In this document: positions 38,341-47,142 of the stretch, in pieces
Layout: every line of letters starts with the position of its first letter
Position numbering within the stretch: the first letter of the stretch is position 1
Source: Ilumatobacteraceae bacterium
GTDB taxonomy: Bacteria > Actinomycetota > Acidimicrobiia > Acidimicrobiales > Ilumatobacteraceae
Direction: 5' to 3'
DNA: 64,000 nt
Assembly: GCA_022843125.1 (NCBI GenBank)
Contig: JALHOG010000007.1
Coordinates: 48,099-112,098 of the forward strand
Program-made: the position numbers and the translations under genes
The notes under the pieces: generated by a model
What the model was told of the DNA's origin: nothing
Databases searched by the model: none
What the model saw: the letters and a program-made list of their open reading frames with translations, nothing else

Positions 38341-38876
38341 GCGTTGGCACCAACCTTCTGGATGAAGCTCTCGATCAGATCCTGCTGGCCGGCGTCGTCG
38401 AGCGCGCCGTCGGCGAGGAGGCGATCGGTGGCCGCGTTCGCGAGACGGGAGATCTCGGCTCGCAACTCGTCGCCGGCTCGGGCTGACGACGATGCCATCT
38501 CGGCGTCGGCGCGAGCGTCGAGCTCGACCAACTCGGCCTCGAGGCGGGCGCGCCCCTCGGAGAGCAGGTTGGCCGCCTGTTCATCGGCCTCGGCGAGCAA
38601 GCGGACCCGCTCGGCCCCGATGTCGCCGGCGGCACGGCGGATGTCGACGGCCTCGGTTTCGGCCTGCGCCTTGGCGGCCGCTGCGCCGTCGAGTTGCTGG
38701 CGGATGCGCTCGGTGCGGGCGGCCATGGCCTTCTTCGCCGGCGGCCCTCCGAACTTGTAGAGCGCGAAGAAGATCACGAGCGACGCCGGAACGCCCCAGA
38801 TGATCTCCTTGAGTTCGGGCCACAGCCAGTGGATGCTGCGAGCCGGATCGGCCCCCAGCAGCGATGCGAGCCTCAT
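38337..38876 (-). CDS. atpF: ATP synthase b subunit (stalk), first of two
   Basis: The b subunit anchors the stator stalk. The 179-residue protein has one membrane helix at about 26-46 (IIWGVPASLVIFFALYKFGG), then a long Ala/Glu/Arg-rich coiled coil to about residue 150 and a C-terminal delta-binding part. It overlaps both neighbours by 4 bases (a second b-like gene upstream, atpH downstream), a tightly coupled trio. Confidence 0.9.
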   Translation of the reverse strand: MRLASLLGADPARSIHWLWPELKEIIWGVPASLVIFFALYKFGGPPAKKAMAARTERIRQQLDGAAAAKAQAETEAVDIRRAAGDIGAERVRLLAEADEQAANLLSEGRARLEAELVELDARADAEMASSSARAGDELRAEISRLANAATDRLLADGALDDAGQQDLIESFIQKVGANA

Positions 38877-39511
38877 GACCGCACCCCTTCCATGTCGACG
38901 AGGGCGGCCTCGACCGCCGAGCGGACCCGGCCGGCGTCGGGCGTCGTGCCAGTCGCGAGCTCGAGCGTTCGTGCCGTCACATCGCTGGCAGCGGCGGCAA
39001 CGTCTCCCTGCACCGCAGCGCGGGCAGCTCGGGCCTGCTCCATTGCGGCGTGCCGCTTGGTGGCGATGGCCTCGTTGGCGGCGGCCAGCCGTTCGGCACG
39101 CTCGGCTTCGAGCGTCATCCGGGCTGCGTCGATCCGCTGGTTCGCCTCGGCCTGGACGGCTGCGAGCGCCGTCTCGTAGTCGGCGACCTCGGCGCGAGCC
39201 GACGAGCGGGCCGCGTCGGCCTGCTCATGGCTGGCCCTGATGTGCTCGGCGCGAGCGTCCATTCCAGCCTTGAGGCGGGGGAACAGGAACAAGCGCATGA
39301 TGATGAGCAGGACGATGAACGCGCCTCCGCCCCACAGGAACTCCTTGAGTTCCGGGGCGACCGGGCTGGGGCCCTCGAGACAGACCTCGACGCCTGCTTC
39401 ATTGGTTTCGACGAACTCGCAGTCGGCGGGGTCGATCGCTTCGCCTTCTTCGGCGGCGACGAGATCGACTTCCACCCGACTACCGGTTGTCCTGACGACG
39501 GCTGTCAGCAC
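38873..39511 (-). CDS. Second b-type ATP synthase subunit (b'-like) with Cys-containing N-terminus
   Basis: The 212-residue protein has a membrane helix at about 60-79 (GGGAFIVLLIIMRLFLFPRL) followed by a long coiled coil (ARAEHIRASHEQADAARSSA onward), the b/b' plan. It differs from the next gene in sequence, so the stalk is probably a heterodimer as in phototrophs. Unusually, about 57 residues precede the helix. They are acidic and contain Cys31 and Cys44 (CEFVETNEAGVEVC). In b subunits this end faces outside, so a disulfide is possible. The start is a GTG. Confidence 0.87.
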   Translation of the reverse strand: MLTAVVRTTGSRVEVDLVAAEEGEAIDPADCEFVETNEAGVEVCLEGPSPVAPELKEFLWGGGAFIVLLIIMRLFLFPRLKAGMDARAEHIRASHEQADAARSSARAEVADYETALAAVQAEANQRIDAARMTLEAERAERLAAANEAIATKRHAAMEQARAARAAVQGDVAAAASDVTARTLELATGTTPDAGRVRSAVEAALVDMEGVRS

Positions 39512-39550
39512 GTCAGCTCCTTGGTGGACTGGGTCTGATTACGGACGTGA

Positions 39551-39568
39551 TGCTGCGCGGACGCAGCA
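39551..39568 (-). promoter_or_regulatory. Hairpin in the atpE-b' gap (second)
   Basis: TGCTGCG / CGCAGCA form a 7-bp stem with a 4-nt loop. With the hairpin next to it, this fills the 79-base gap downstream of atpE. Confidence 0.4.
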
Positions 39569-39573
39569 CGGCA

Positions 39574-39589
39574 CTCGGCGAACGCCGAG
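39574..39589 (-). promoter_or_regulatory. Hairpin directly after the atpE stop
   Basis: CTCGGCG / CGCCGAG form a 7-bp stem with a 2-nt loop, one base after the atpE stop on the minus strand. It may protect the atpBE end of the transcript or partly terminate it, which would help make more c subunit than b and F1 subunits. Confidence 0.4.
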
Positions 39590-39590
39590 A

Positions 39591-40680
<1,090 letters not shown>

Positions 40681-40698
40681 GTGTTGATTCCGTTCAGG

Positions 40699-41172
40699 TC
40701 AGGAGTGGTTGCGTGAGTGCGAGTGCGGGACGGGGGGTCGGGGCTTGAGCCCGGGATGCGAGAGCGATGCGGACACGTAGCGGACCTCCCATGCCAGGAG
40801 GCCGATGTGCGTCACGATGATGGCCGCTCCGAGTGCCGGCGGATAAATCCACGACTGATCGCGGACCAGGAGCACCGCGATCATGACGAGTCCGAGGCGG
40901 ATGACGAAGCCCCCGAGCACCGCTCCCATCATCAGGCTGAGCGAGATGCGGGCGGTGTACGTGATCAGTGCCGCCGAGAGCAGGAAGTTCATGAGGACCA
41001 GGGCGATCGCGAACGCCGCCGATGCCGCACCGTTGGCACCCCAGATGAGCGCAGCGATGCCGATCAGCACGGGGGCTGCGACGAGACCCCGCTTCACCAT
41101 GTCGGTCGAGACCTCCATCTCGACGGGATCACCATCGAGACGGTCGACGAGCACCGGTTTCGGCTCGATCAT
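40699..41172 (-). CDS. atpI: AtpI-like ATP synthase accessory membrane protein
   Basis: The 157-residue protein has four hydrophobic segments, including LVAAPVLIGIAALIWGANGA, FAIALVLMNFLLSAALITYT and ALGAAIIVTHIGLLAWEVRY. The His-rich C-terminal tail (RPPVPHSHSRNHS) is unusual. Position before atpB and topology match the UncI/AtpI group, which helps assemble the c ring. Sequence conservation in this family is low, so the name rests mainly on position. Confidence 0.75.
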   Translation of the reverse strand: MIEPKPVLVDRLDGDPVEMEVSTDMVKRGLVAAPVLIGIAALIWGANGAASAAFAIALVLMNFLLSAALITYTARISLSLMMGAVLGGFVIRLGLVMIAVLLVRDQSWIYPPALGAAIIVTHIGLLAWEVRYVSASLSHPGLKPRPPVPHSHSRNHS

Positions 41173-41483
41173 GCGACATCCTCCAGCCGCCGGCCACCGT
41201 CAGCTAGCGACTGCTGCGCGGCCGCGCGCTCGGCTTCGAGCCGCTGCATCGTCAGTTCGTACGTGTAGCGGACCTTGGTGAAGACGCCGACCGCCGCGAG
41301 CACGAGGAACACGATCGTGAACACCGGGAAGACGCCGATCCACCGATCGATCAACCAACCGACACCGGTGAACAACACAAGCGTCAACGCCATCTCGAGA
41401 CCACGCCCGAAGGCGTCGTCGGCGCTGACTCGCGGCTCGTCCGCGTCGCGCTTGGCGTGGATCTTGAAGAGGAGGGGCTTCAT
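41169..41483 (-). CDS. AtpZ-like small membrane protein
   Basis: The 104-residue protein has two membrane helices (LEMALTLVLFTGVGWLIDRW and VFTIVFLVLAAVGVFTKVRY) and a charged C-terminal helix. The GWLIDRW motif after the first helix is typical of AtpZ/AtpI (AtpR-like) proteins at the head of atp operons. It overlaps the next gene by ATGA. ATG 41483 matches the family N-terminus; GTG 41546 would add 21 residues. Confidence 0.8.
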   Translation of the reverse strand: MKPLLFKIHAKRDADEPRVSADDAFGRGLEMALTLVLFTGVGWLIDRWIGVFPVFTIVFLVLAAVGVFTKVRYTYELTMQRLEAERAAAQQSLADGGRRLEDVA

Positions 41484-41549
41484 GTCGCAGGTGGGGTTCG
41501 GCCAGGCTCGCGCACGGAGGGGTTCCTGGTTTGTGAACGCGGGCACAAG

Positions 41550-42845
41550 CTAGCCGTTGACATCATCATCGAGCAACTCCGTGGGGGCTTCGGATCGGAG
41601 ATCTTGGTCGACCGCTCCAGGACCACCGGTCGCCGCCCCACCGCCGCGCGACAGCTCCGCTTCGCGGCGCTCCGGGCGGGACGGATCGAGCTGCTCCGAC
41701 GCCGGCCTGTCGAGCGCGGCCTCGATCTCCTCGGCCCGCTTCCGACGCACGCTCGGGTGGAGCACCGTGTACAGCACGATGCCGAGCGCGCCTACCGCCG
41801 GCGCGAGATAGCTGGGGTTCGTCTCGGTGAGCACCGGATAGAGCACGAACCCCGACAGCAGCGCGGTCCAGGCCCAGAGGATCAGCACCGAGCGGCGGTG
41901 GCCGTGGCCGAGGTTCATCAGCCGATGGTGGAGGTGCCCCTTGTCGGCGACGTCGATGGCCTGGCGGCGCGAGGCGCGTCGGATGATCGCGAACAGGGTG
42001 TCGAGGATCGGGACGCCGAGGATGAGCAGCGGGATCGCGAGCGGTGCGAAGAAGAAGAAGGTCTGACCGACGAAGTCCTGCGTGTTCGGCGCGGCGCGGC
42101 CACCGACGACGCTCGTCGACACGGCGAGCAGCATCCCGAGCAGGAACGCTCCCGAGTCACCCATGAAGATGCGGGCTGGATTGAAGTTGTACGGCAGGAA
42201 GCCGACGCAGATGCCGGCCGTGATGATCGCGACCAGCGGACCGAGGTTGGGCTCGAGCAGCAGATCGAGGTCGTTGAGCTTGCTCGCGTACAGGAAGAAC
42301 GCGATCGCCGCGATCGCGACGATGCCGGCGGCGAGACCGTCCAACCCGTCGATGAGGTTGATCGCCTGGGTCATGCCGAGCAGCCACAGCACCGTGACGA
42401 GCGGGGTCCAGTCGGTCGACAGGATCAGGACGTCGAAGAACGGCACCCGGAAGTAGAACATCGTCGCGCCGAACTGCGACAGGATGATCCCGGCGACCAC
42501 GACGCCGGTCACCTTCCCGGGCGGTGCCATGTCCTTGATGTCGTCGAGGAAGCCGGTTGCGAACACCACGATCGCAGCGAGCAGGATGCCCATCGGCTCG
42601 GAGTTGTCGTCGAAGATCGCATCGAACGACCCGAGGGCCCAGGCGGTGACGAAGGCGGCGATGAACCCGGCCAGCATCGCCAGCCCACCCACGTGCGGAA
42701 TGGGCGATGTGTGCACCGACCGGTCGTTGGGCTGCACCACCCAGCCGACGCGAGGTGCGATCGACCGCACCACGGGCGTCACGGCTGCGGTCACGGCTGC
42801 GGCGATGGCGCCGATCAGGAGATAATCCGCCAGCCCCGGAGACAC
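41550..42845 (-). CDS. wecA: Undecaprenyl-phosphate sugar-1-phosphate transferase (WecA/TagO type)
   Basis: The 431-residue polytopic protein transfers a HexNAc-1-phosphate from UDP-sugar to undecaprenyl phosphate, starting cell-wall glycopolymers. Family motifs are HVGGLAMLAG, the DD motif in FLDDIKD, NLIDGLDGLAAG, FMGDSGAFLLG and the KGHLHHRLM loop (His-rich, WecA type rather than MraY). About eleven hydrophobic segments are followed by a polar tail of about 60 residues. Location just before atp genes is as in mycobacteria (rfe). The GTG start has a TAGTCT box. Confidence 0.93.
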   Translation of the reverse strand: MSPGLADYLLIGAIAAAVTAAVTPVVRSIAPRVGWVVQPNDRSVHTSPIPHVGGLAMLAGFIAAFVTAWALGSFDAIFDDNSEPMGILLAAIVVFATGFLDDIKDMAPPGKVTGVVVAGIILSQFGATMFYFRVPFFDVLILSTDWTPLVTVLWLLGMTQAINLIDGLDGLAAGIVAIAAIAFFLYASKLNDLDLLLEPNLGPLVAIITAGICVGFLPYNFNPARIFMGDSGAFLLGMLLAVSTSVVGGRAAPNTQDFVGQTFFFFAPLAIPLLILGVPILDTLFAIIRRASRRQAIDVADKGHLHHRLMNLGHGHRRSVLILWAWTALLSGFVLYPVLTETNPSYLAPAVGALGIVLYTVLHPSVRRKRAEEIEAALDRPASEQLDPSRPERREAELSRGGGAATGGPGAVDQDLRSEAPTELLDDDVNG

Positions 42846-42853
42846 GGCCGCTC

Positions 42854-42859
42854 AGACTA
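42854..42859 (-). promoter_or_regulatory. -10 box (TAGTCT) before wecA-atp
   Basis: On the minus strand TAGTCT ends 8 nt before the wecA GTG, suggesting that the wecA-atp genes have their own promoter downstream of glyA. Confidence 0.45.
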
Positions 42860-42865
42860 GGCGCC

Positions 42866-42895
42866 AGGCGACGTGAGGTCCGCCTCGCGTCGCCT
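42866..42895 (-). terminator. Hairpin between glyA and wecA
   Basis: AGGCGACG / CGTCGCCT (8 bp) encloses GAGG-TCCG-CCTC after a single T/G pair, giving a nearly perfect 13-bp hairpin with a 4-nt loop. It starts 5 bases after the glyA stop and precedes the wecA -10 box, so it probably separates the two transcription units. Confidence 0.5.
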
Positions 42896-42900
42896 GCGGG

Positions 42901-44154
42901 TCAGACGCCGTTGGGGTAGGCGGGGAACTTGCTGCAGAGGGCGGCGACCTCGGCGCGCACGGTTGCGAGCGCCTCGACGTCGGTGCGGTGGCGGAGCGCA
43001 CGTGCGATCAGCGACGCGATGGTCGCCATCTCTGGCTCCTGCATGCCCTGGGTCGTCACCGACGGTGTGCCGATCCGCACGCCGCTCGTGACGAACGGGC
43101 TGCGCTGGTCGTTCGGGACCGTGTTCTTGTTGAGCGTGATGCCTGCCTCGTCGAGCACCGCCTGGGCTTCCTTGCCGGTCAGCTCGGCGTCGAACGGGCG
43201 CAGGTCGACGACCATCAGGTGGATGTCGGTGCCGCCCGAGACGAGCCGGAAACCCTCGCCGGCGAGCGCTTCGGCGAGGGCCGACGCGTTGGCCACGATC
43301 TGGTGCGCGTACTCGCTGAAGCTCGGCTGCGCGGCCTCGTAGAACGCGATCGCCTTGCCGGCGATCGCGTGCTCGAGCGGGCCACCCTGCCAGCCGGGGA
43401 AGACGGCCTTGTCGATCGCCTTCGCGTGCTCGGCCTTCGACAGGATGCAGCCGCCGCGCGGCCCGCGCAGGGTCTTGTGGGTGGTGAAGGTCACGACGTC
43501 GCTGTACGGCACCGGGTTCGGGTGCGCTCCGCCCGCCACGAGACCCGCCAGGTGGGCGATGTCGAACATCAGCAAGGCGCCCACTTCGTCGGCGATCGCC
43601 TTGAACGGCTCGGGATCGAGGCGGCGCGGGTAGCTCGTGGTACCGGCGACGATCATCTTCGGCCGGTGCTCGTGCGCCTTCTCGCGCACCTCGTCCATCG
43701 AGATGCGCTCCTCGGCTCCGACGCCGTACGCGACGAAGTCGTAGAGCAGGCCGCTCGCGTTGACCGGCGAGCCGTGAGTGAGGTGACCGCCGTGGTCGAG
43801 GCTCAACCCGAGCACGGTGTCACCGGGCTCCAGCAGCGCTTGGTACACGCACATGTTGGCGTTGGCGCCCGAGTGCGGCTGGACGTTCGCGTGGTCGGCA
43901 CCGAACAGCGCCTTCACCCGCTCGATCGCGAGGCCCTCGATGCCGTCGACGAAGACGTTGCCGCCGTAGTACCGCTTGCCGGGGTAGCCCTCGGCGTACT
44001 TGTTGGTGAGCACCGAGCCGGTCGCGCGCATCACGGCCGGCGACGTGAAGTTCTCGCTGGCGATCAACTGCAGGCCGGTGGTCTGGCGTTCGACCTCCTT
44101 GGCGAGCAGGGCCTCGACCTCGGCGTCGGGAGCGGAATCGGAGGGGAAGGGCAT
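42901..44154 (-). CDS. glyA: Serine hydroxymethyltransferase
   Basis: GlyA converts serine and tetrahydrofolate to glycine and methylene-tetrahydrofolate. The 417-residue PLP enzyme has [23 protein letters not shown], and the PLP Lys in [14 protein letters not shown]. The ATG at 44154 is 13 bases after rpiB, so the two are cotranscribed. Together they supply C1 units and pentose phosphates for nucleotide synthesis. Confidence 0.97.
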   Translation of the reverse strand: MPFPSDSAPDAEVEALLAKEVERQTTGLQLIASENFTSPAVMRATGSVLTNKYAEGYPGKRYYGGNVFVDGIEGLAIERVKALFGADHANVQPHSGANANMCVYQALLEPGDTVLGLSLDHGGHLTHGSPVNASGLLYDFVAYGVGAEERISMDEVREKAHEHRPKMIVAGTTSYPRRLDPEPFKAIADEVGALLMFDIAHLAGLVAGGAHPNPVPYSDVVTFTTHKTLRGPRGGCILSKAEHAKAIDKAVFPGWQGGPLEHAIAGKAIAFYEAAQPSFSEYAHQIVANASALAEALAGEGFRLVSGGTDIHLMVVDLRPFDAELTGKEAQAVLDEAGITLNKNTVPNDQRSPFVTSGVRIGTPSVTTQGMQEPEMATIASLIARALRHRTDVEALATVRAEVAALCSKFPAYPNGV

Positions 44155-44167
44155 GGGGGGTCTCCGT

Positions 44168-44614
44168 TCAGAAGTCGGCTTCGAGCGCCGTGATCTGTTC
44201 GACGCGGCGGGCGTGGCGCCCGGCTTCGAAGGGGGTGGTGAGGAACAGGTCGACGATCTCCTCGGCGAGGCCGACGCCGACGACGCGGGCGCCGATCGAC
44301 AGCACGTTGGCGTCGTTGTGCTGGCGGGCCATCCGGGCGGTGTAGAGGCAGTTGCACAGCGCTGCGCGAGCACCGCGCACCTTGTTTGCTGCGAGCTGCT
44401 CACCCTGGCCGCTGCCTCCGAGCACGATGCCGAAGTCGGCGTCGCCGTCTCGCACCGACCGTGCAGCTGCTGCGCAGAACCCGACGTAATCGACGCTCTC
44501 GGTCGAATCGGTGCCGTGGTCGACGATGTCGTAGCCCTGGGTGCGCAGCCGCTCGATGAGGTGCTGCTTGAGTTCAAAGCCGGCGTGGTCGGACCCGAAT
44601 GCGATCGTCGTCAT
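44168..44614 (-). CDS. rpiB: Ribose-5-phosphate isomerase B
   Basis: RpiB interconverts ribulose- and ribose-5-phosphate. The 148-residue protein has the actinobacterial form of the active site: [10 protein letters not shown] with Asp and His, and [15 protein letters not shown] where the catalytic Cys of E. coli is replaced by a Gly/Glu-type motif, as in mycobacteria. [12 protein letters not shown] is also conserved. A TATGCT box lies 8 nt before the ATG. Confidence 0.94.
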   Translation of the reverse strand: MTTIAFGSDHAGFELKQHLIERLRTQGYDIVDHGTDSTESVDYVGFCAAAARSVRDGDADFGIVLGGSGQGEQLAANKVRGARAALCNCLYTARMARQHNDANVLSIGARVVGVGLAEEIVDLFLTTPFEAGRHARRVEQITALEADF

Positions 44615-44622
44615 CGAAGGCG

Positions 44623-44628
44623 AGCATA
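44623..44628 (-). promoter_or_regulatory. -10 box (TATGCT), leaderless rpiB start
   Basis: On the minus strand TATGCT ends 8 nt before the rpiB ATG; it probably drives rpiB-glyA. Confidence 0.45.
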
Positions 44629-44695
44629 GGAGCACCCCGCCACCCGGTTCCCTCTCTCTTGACGATTCGTCAGCCTGGGTCGCGTGAGCGAGTCA

Positions 44696-45496
44696 TCAAC
44701 CGATGACGTCGCCGCCGAGGATCGAGCCCTGATCGGGGCAGGCCGCGAAGAGGAAGCTGTCGGTGGCCGGCGTCTCGGCCGTGATCACCATGCTCGGATC
44801 CTGAGGGAACGGTGTGCGCTGACCGGCGAAGCGCTCGGCGGCGTCGTCGACCACGGCGGCGAGATCGTCGGGAACGGCGACCTCGAGCACCGGATCGTTC
44901 GGGGATCGGCTGGCGAGGGCATCAACCCAGAGCTCGGCGAGATCCTCGATGTCGTCGTCGTCGGCCCCAGCCGCGCTGAGTGCTGCGAGCGCATCGGCGC
45001 TGCGCCGCTCGAAGGCACCGAAGAACTCATCGGCGACGACGTCGCGCTCGGCCGCGAGCTCGTCGGGCCACACGGCGAACATCGCGTCGTACGCATCGCC
45101 GACGACGGTGGACGCGAGCACCTCGAGGCGGGCCGCCTCGTCGGCATCACCGAACGCCGACGCCGCGAGCACGACCTGCCACGATCCACCGAAGCGGCTC
45201 CATGCGGCACAGAACGCGTCGTCGCTGTCGAGGCCGGGCACACCGGTGTCGGCGGGCGGCGCCGTGGGCGGCGGCACGGTGGTGGGAGCCGGCTCGGTGG
45301 TGAGGGCGACCGTGGTCGGCGGTGCGGTGGTCGGCGGTGCGGCCGACGTGGTCGCGATGGTGGCTGCGGTCGTCGGGGCGGACGTGACGGGCGGTGGTGT
45401 GGTGGGCGACGCGTCCGGCTCGTCGCCCGAGCACGCCGCGAGCGCGAACACCGCGCACGTGAGCGCTCCCAACGTGGCCCTTCCCGCTCCGATCAC
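44696..45496 (-). CDS. Probable lipoprotein with Thr/Pro-rich linker
   Basis: The 266-residue protein has a signal peptide with lipobox (TCAVFALAACSGDE, Cys about 22), then a long Thr/Pro/Ala linker to about residue 88 and a helical domain with two Cys (DAFCAAW; FAACPDQG). It is probably anchored to the outer face of the membrane. The domain is not recognised; a lipoprotein with the same design is at 61819. The start is a GTG. Confidence 0.75.
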   Translation of the reverse strand: MIGAGRATLGALTCAVFALAACSGDEPDASPTTPPPVTSAPTTAATIATTSAAPPTTAPPTTVALTTEPAPTTVPPPTAPPADTGVPGLDSDDAFCAAWSRFGGSWQVVLAASAFGDADEAARLEVLASTVVGDAYDAMFAVWPDELAAERDVVADEFFGAFERRSADALAALSAAGADDDDIEDLAELWVDALASRSPNDPVLEVAVPDDLAAVVDDAAERFAGQRTPFPQDPSMVITAETPATDSFLFAACPDQGSILGGDVIG

Positions 45497-45534
45497 CCGG
45501 CCATGCTCGCATGCCGCGTGCGATGCTGGGCGAC

Positions 45535-46497
45535 ATGTCCGCGAACGCGCCCGACCGGCCCCGCATCCTGCTCGACTGCGACCCGGGGCACGACGACGTC
45601 GTGGCGATCATCGTGGCCAACCACGCAGCCGACCTGGTGGGCATCACCACCGTCGCCGGCAACGCCCCCCTCGACCGCACCACGTACAACGCGTGCGTGA
45701 TGCGCGATCTCCTCGGGTTGGCGGCCCCGGTCCACTCGGGCGCGGCGCGCCCACTCCTCGCTCCCCCGCTGACCGCGACGTTCGTGCACGGCGAGAGCGG
45801 GCTCGACGGCGCCGACCTGCCGGCACCGACCCGGGAGGTCGACAGCACCGATGCGGTCGGGTTCATCATCGAGACGTGCCGCGCCACCGAGGGGACGTGG
45901 CTCGTGCCCACCGGGCCGCTCACCAACATCGCTCTCGCGCTGCGGGCTGCACCCGACCTCGTCGACCGCATCGCAGGCATCTCGCTGATGGGTGGCGGCA
46001 CGTTCGGCAACCGTGACGTGATGAGCGAGTTCAACATCTGGGCCGATCCAGACGCCGCAGCGATCGTGTTCGACTGTGGCGCGCCGCTGACGATGGCCGG
46101 CCTCGACGTCACCCATCAGTTCCTCGTCACGCACGATCGGATCAGCGACGTCGATGCGATCGCCGCCGAGTTCGGCAGCAAGTTCGCGGCGGTGCTGGCC
46201 GACCTGTTCCGCTTCTTCGCCGACAACTACATCAGCCGCCACGACGACCTCGCCGGTGCGCCGATGCACGACCCGCTCGCGGTGATGGCGATCACCCACC
46301 CGCACCTGTTCGAGAGCAGCCGGAGGCACGTGGCCGTCGAGACGCGAGGCGAGCTCACCCGCGGGATGACGGTGATCGACCGCCGCCAGATCCGCCCCCG
46401 CCCCGAGCCGAACTGCACGGTGCTCGAATCGGTCGACGCGGCCGGCGCCTGGCAGCTCGTCGTCGACGCCGTCAGGACCGCCGCCCCCTCGCACTGA
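45535..46497 (+). CDS. Inosine-uridine preferring nucleoside hydrolase family protein
   Basis: The 320-residue protein hydrolyses the N-glycosidic bond of nucleosides. The calcium-binding N-terminus is LLDCDPGHDD, with PTGPLTNIALAL, ISLMGGG and EFNIWADPDAA as in the family, and the active-site region HDPLAVMAI. ATG 45535 gives the normal start; ATG 45511 is also in frame. It probably serves purine or pyrimidine salvage. It ends 1 base before the converging P-loop kinase gene. Confidence 0.92.
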   Translation: MSANAPDRPRILLDCDPGHDDVVAIIVANHAADLVGITTVAGNAPLDRTTYNACVMRDLLGLAAPVHSGAARPLLAPPLTATFVHGESGLDGADLPAPTREVDSTDAVGFIIETCRATEGTWLVPTGPLTNIALALRAAPDLVDRIAGISLMGGGTFGNRDVMSEFNIWADPDAAAIVFDCGAPLTMAGLDVTHQFLVTHDRISDVDAIAAEFGSKFAAVLADLFRFFADNYISRHDDLAGAPMHDPLAVMAITHPHLFESSRRHVAVETRGELTRGMTVIDRRQIRPRPEPNCTVLESVDAAGAWQLVVDAVRTAAPSH

Positions 46498-46498
46498 A

Positions 46499-47002
46499 TC
46501 AGGCGGGGAAATCGACCGGCGGGTCGTACTGGGCGAGCTCGTCGGTGGTCGGCACCTCGAACAGCGCCGACCACGCTGCGACCTCCGCGAGGTCGATCGG
46601 CTCGGAGCCGAACCGGGTGGCCCGACCGCGATCGGCGAGGCGCTGCCAGAGTTCGTCGATCGGAGCAGTGACATAGCGCAACTCGACCGCTGCGCCCACC
46701 TCCCGCGCCGATCTCCGGAGCGCGTCGCGTTCGCCGCGCGTCCACGATCCGAATTCGATCACGACGTTGCGGCCGTGACGCAGCATCTCGACTGCGATCG
46801 CATGCTGCGTGGTCTCGATCATCAGTCGGGCGTCGGCGTCCCACGGGTCGATGTGAGCGCTCACCATCCACTCGTCCGGACACATGCGAACAGCGGACAG
46901 CGACGCCGCGAGACGCACTGCGAGGGTGGTCTTGCCCGCGCCTGGGAGCCCGGTGATCACCACCAGCCGCCCAGGGCTCTCGCGACGATCGCTGTCCGCC
47001 AT
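46499..47002 (-). CDS. P-loop kinase-like ATPase (zeta-toxin/COG0645-like)
   Basis: The 167-residue protein begins with a Walker A site (VVITGLPGAGKTTLAVRLAA), then MCPDEWM, NVVIEFGSWTRGERDALR (Walker B area) and a lid region with several Arg. It resembles the small AAA_33 'predicted kinase' family, which phosphorylates small molecules such as antibiotics or sugars. No antitoxin partner is nearby, so a toxin role is unlikely. ATG 47002 is used; a GTG at 47122 would add 40 residues with no family match. Confidence 0.72.
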   Translation of the reverse strand: MADSDRRESPGRLVVITGLPGAGKTTLAVRLAASLSAVRMCPDEWMVSAHIDPWDADARLMIETTQHAIAVEMLRHGRNVVIEFGSWTRGERDALRRSAREVGAAVELRYVTAPIDELWQRLADRGRATRFGSEPIDLAEVAAWSALFEVPTTDELAQYDPPVDFPA

Positions 47003-47129
47003 GAGGGCATGGTCTGCCCCGGAGATCAACGACCGATGAACGTCCGCCGTGCTTCGCGACAAGAAGGGAGGTTCGACGATCCGGACGGAGCGTTTCGGTT
47101 CAGCCGTGCCCCGCACCGGCATCGTTCCC

Positions 47130-47135
47130 TAACGT
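47130..47135 (+). promoter_or_regulatory. -10 box (TAACGT), leaderless start
   Basis: TAACGT ends 7 nt before the GTG at 47143 and overlaps the earlier GTG at 47134, so the later start is favoured. Confidence 0.45.
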
Positions 47136-47142
47136 GGCGCTC

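Noticed and set aside
36229..38760. Open plus-strand frame of 843 codons opposite atpA, atpH and atpF.
   Set aside because: Mirror frame of three well-identified ATP synthase genes; no domain is recognisable in it.
41457..42860. Open plus-strand frame of 467 codons opposite wecA.
   Set aside because: Asp/Arg/Glu-rich shadow of a polytopic membrane protein; not coding.
46499..47002. P-loop protein considered as a zeta-type toxin.
   Set aside because: No small antitoxin gene is adjacent and the protein is equally like the general AAA_33 kinases.
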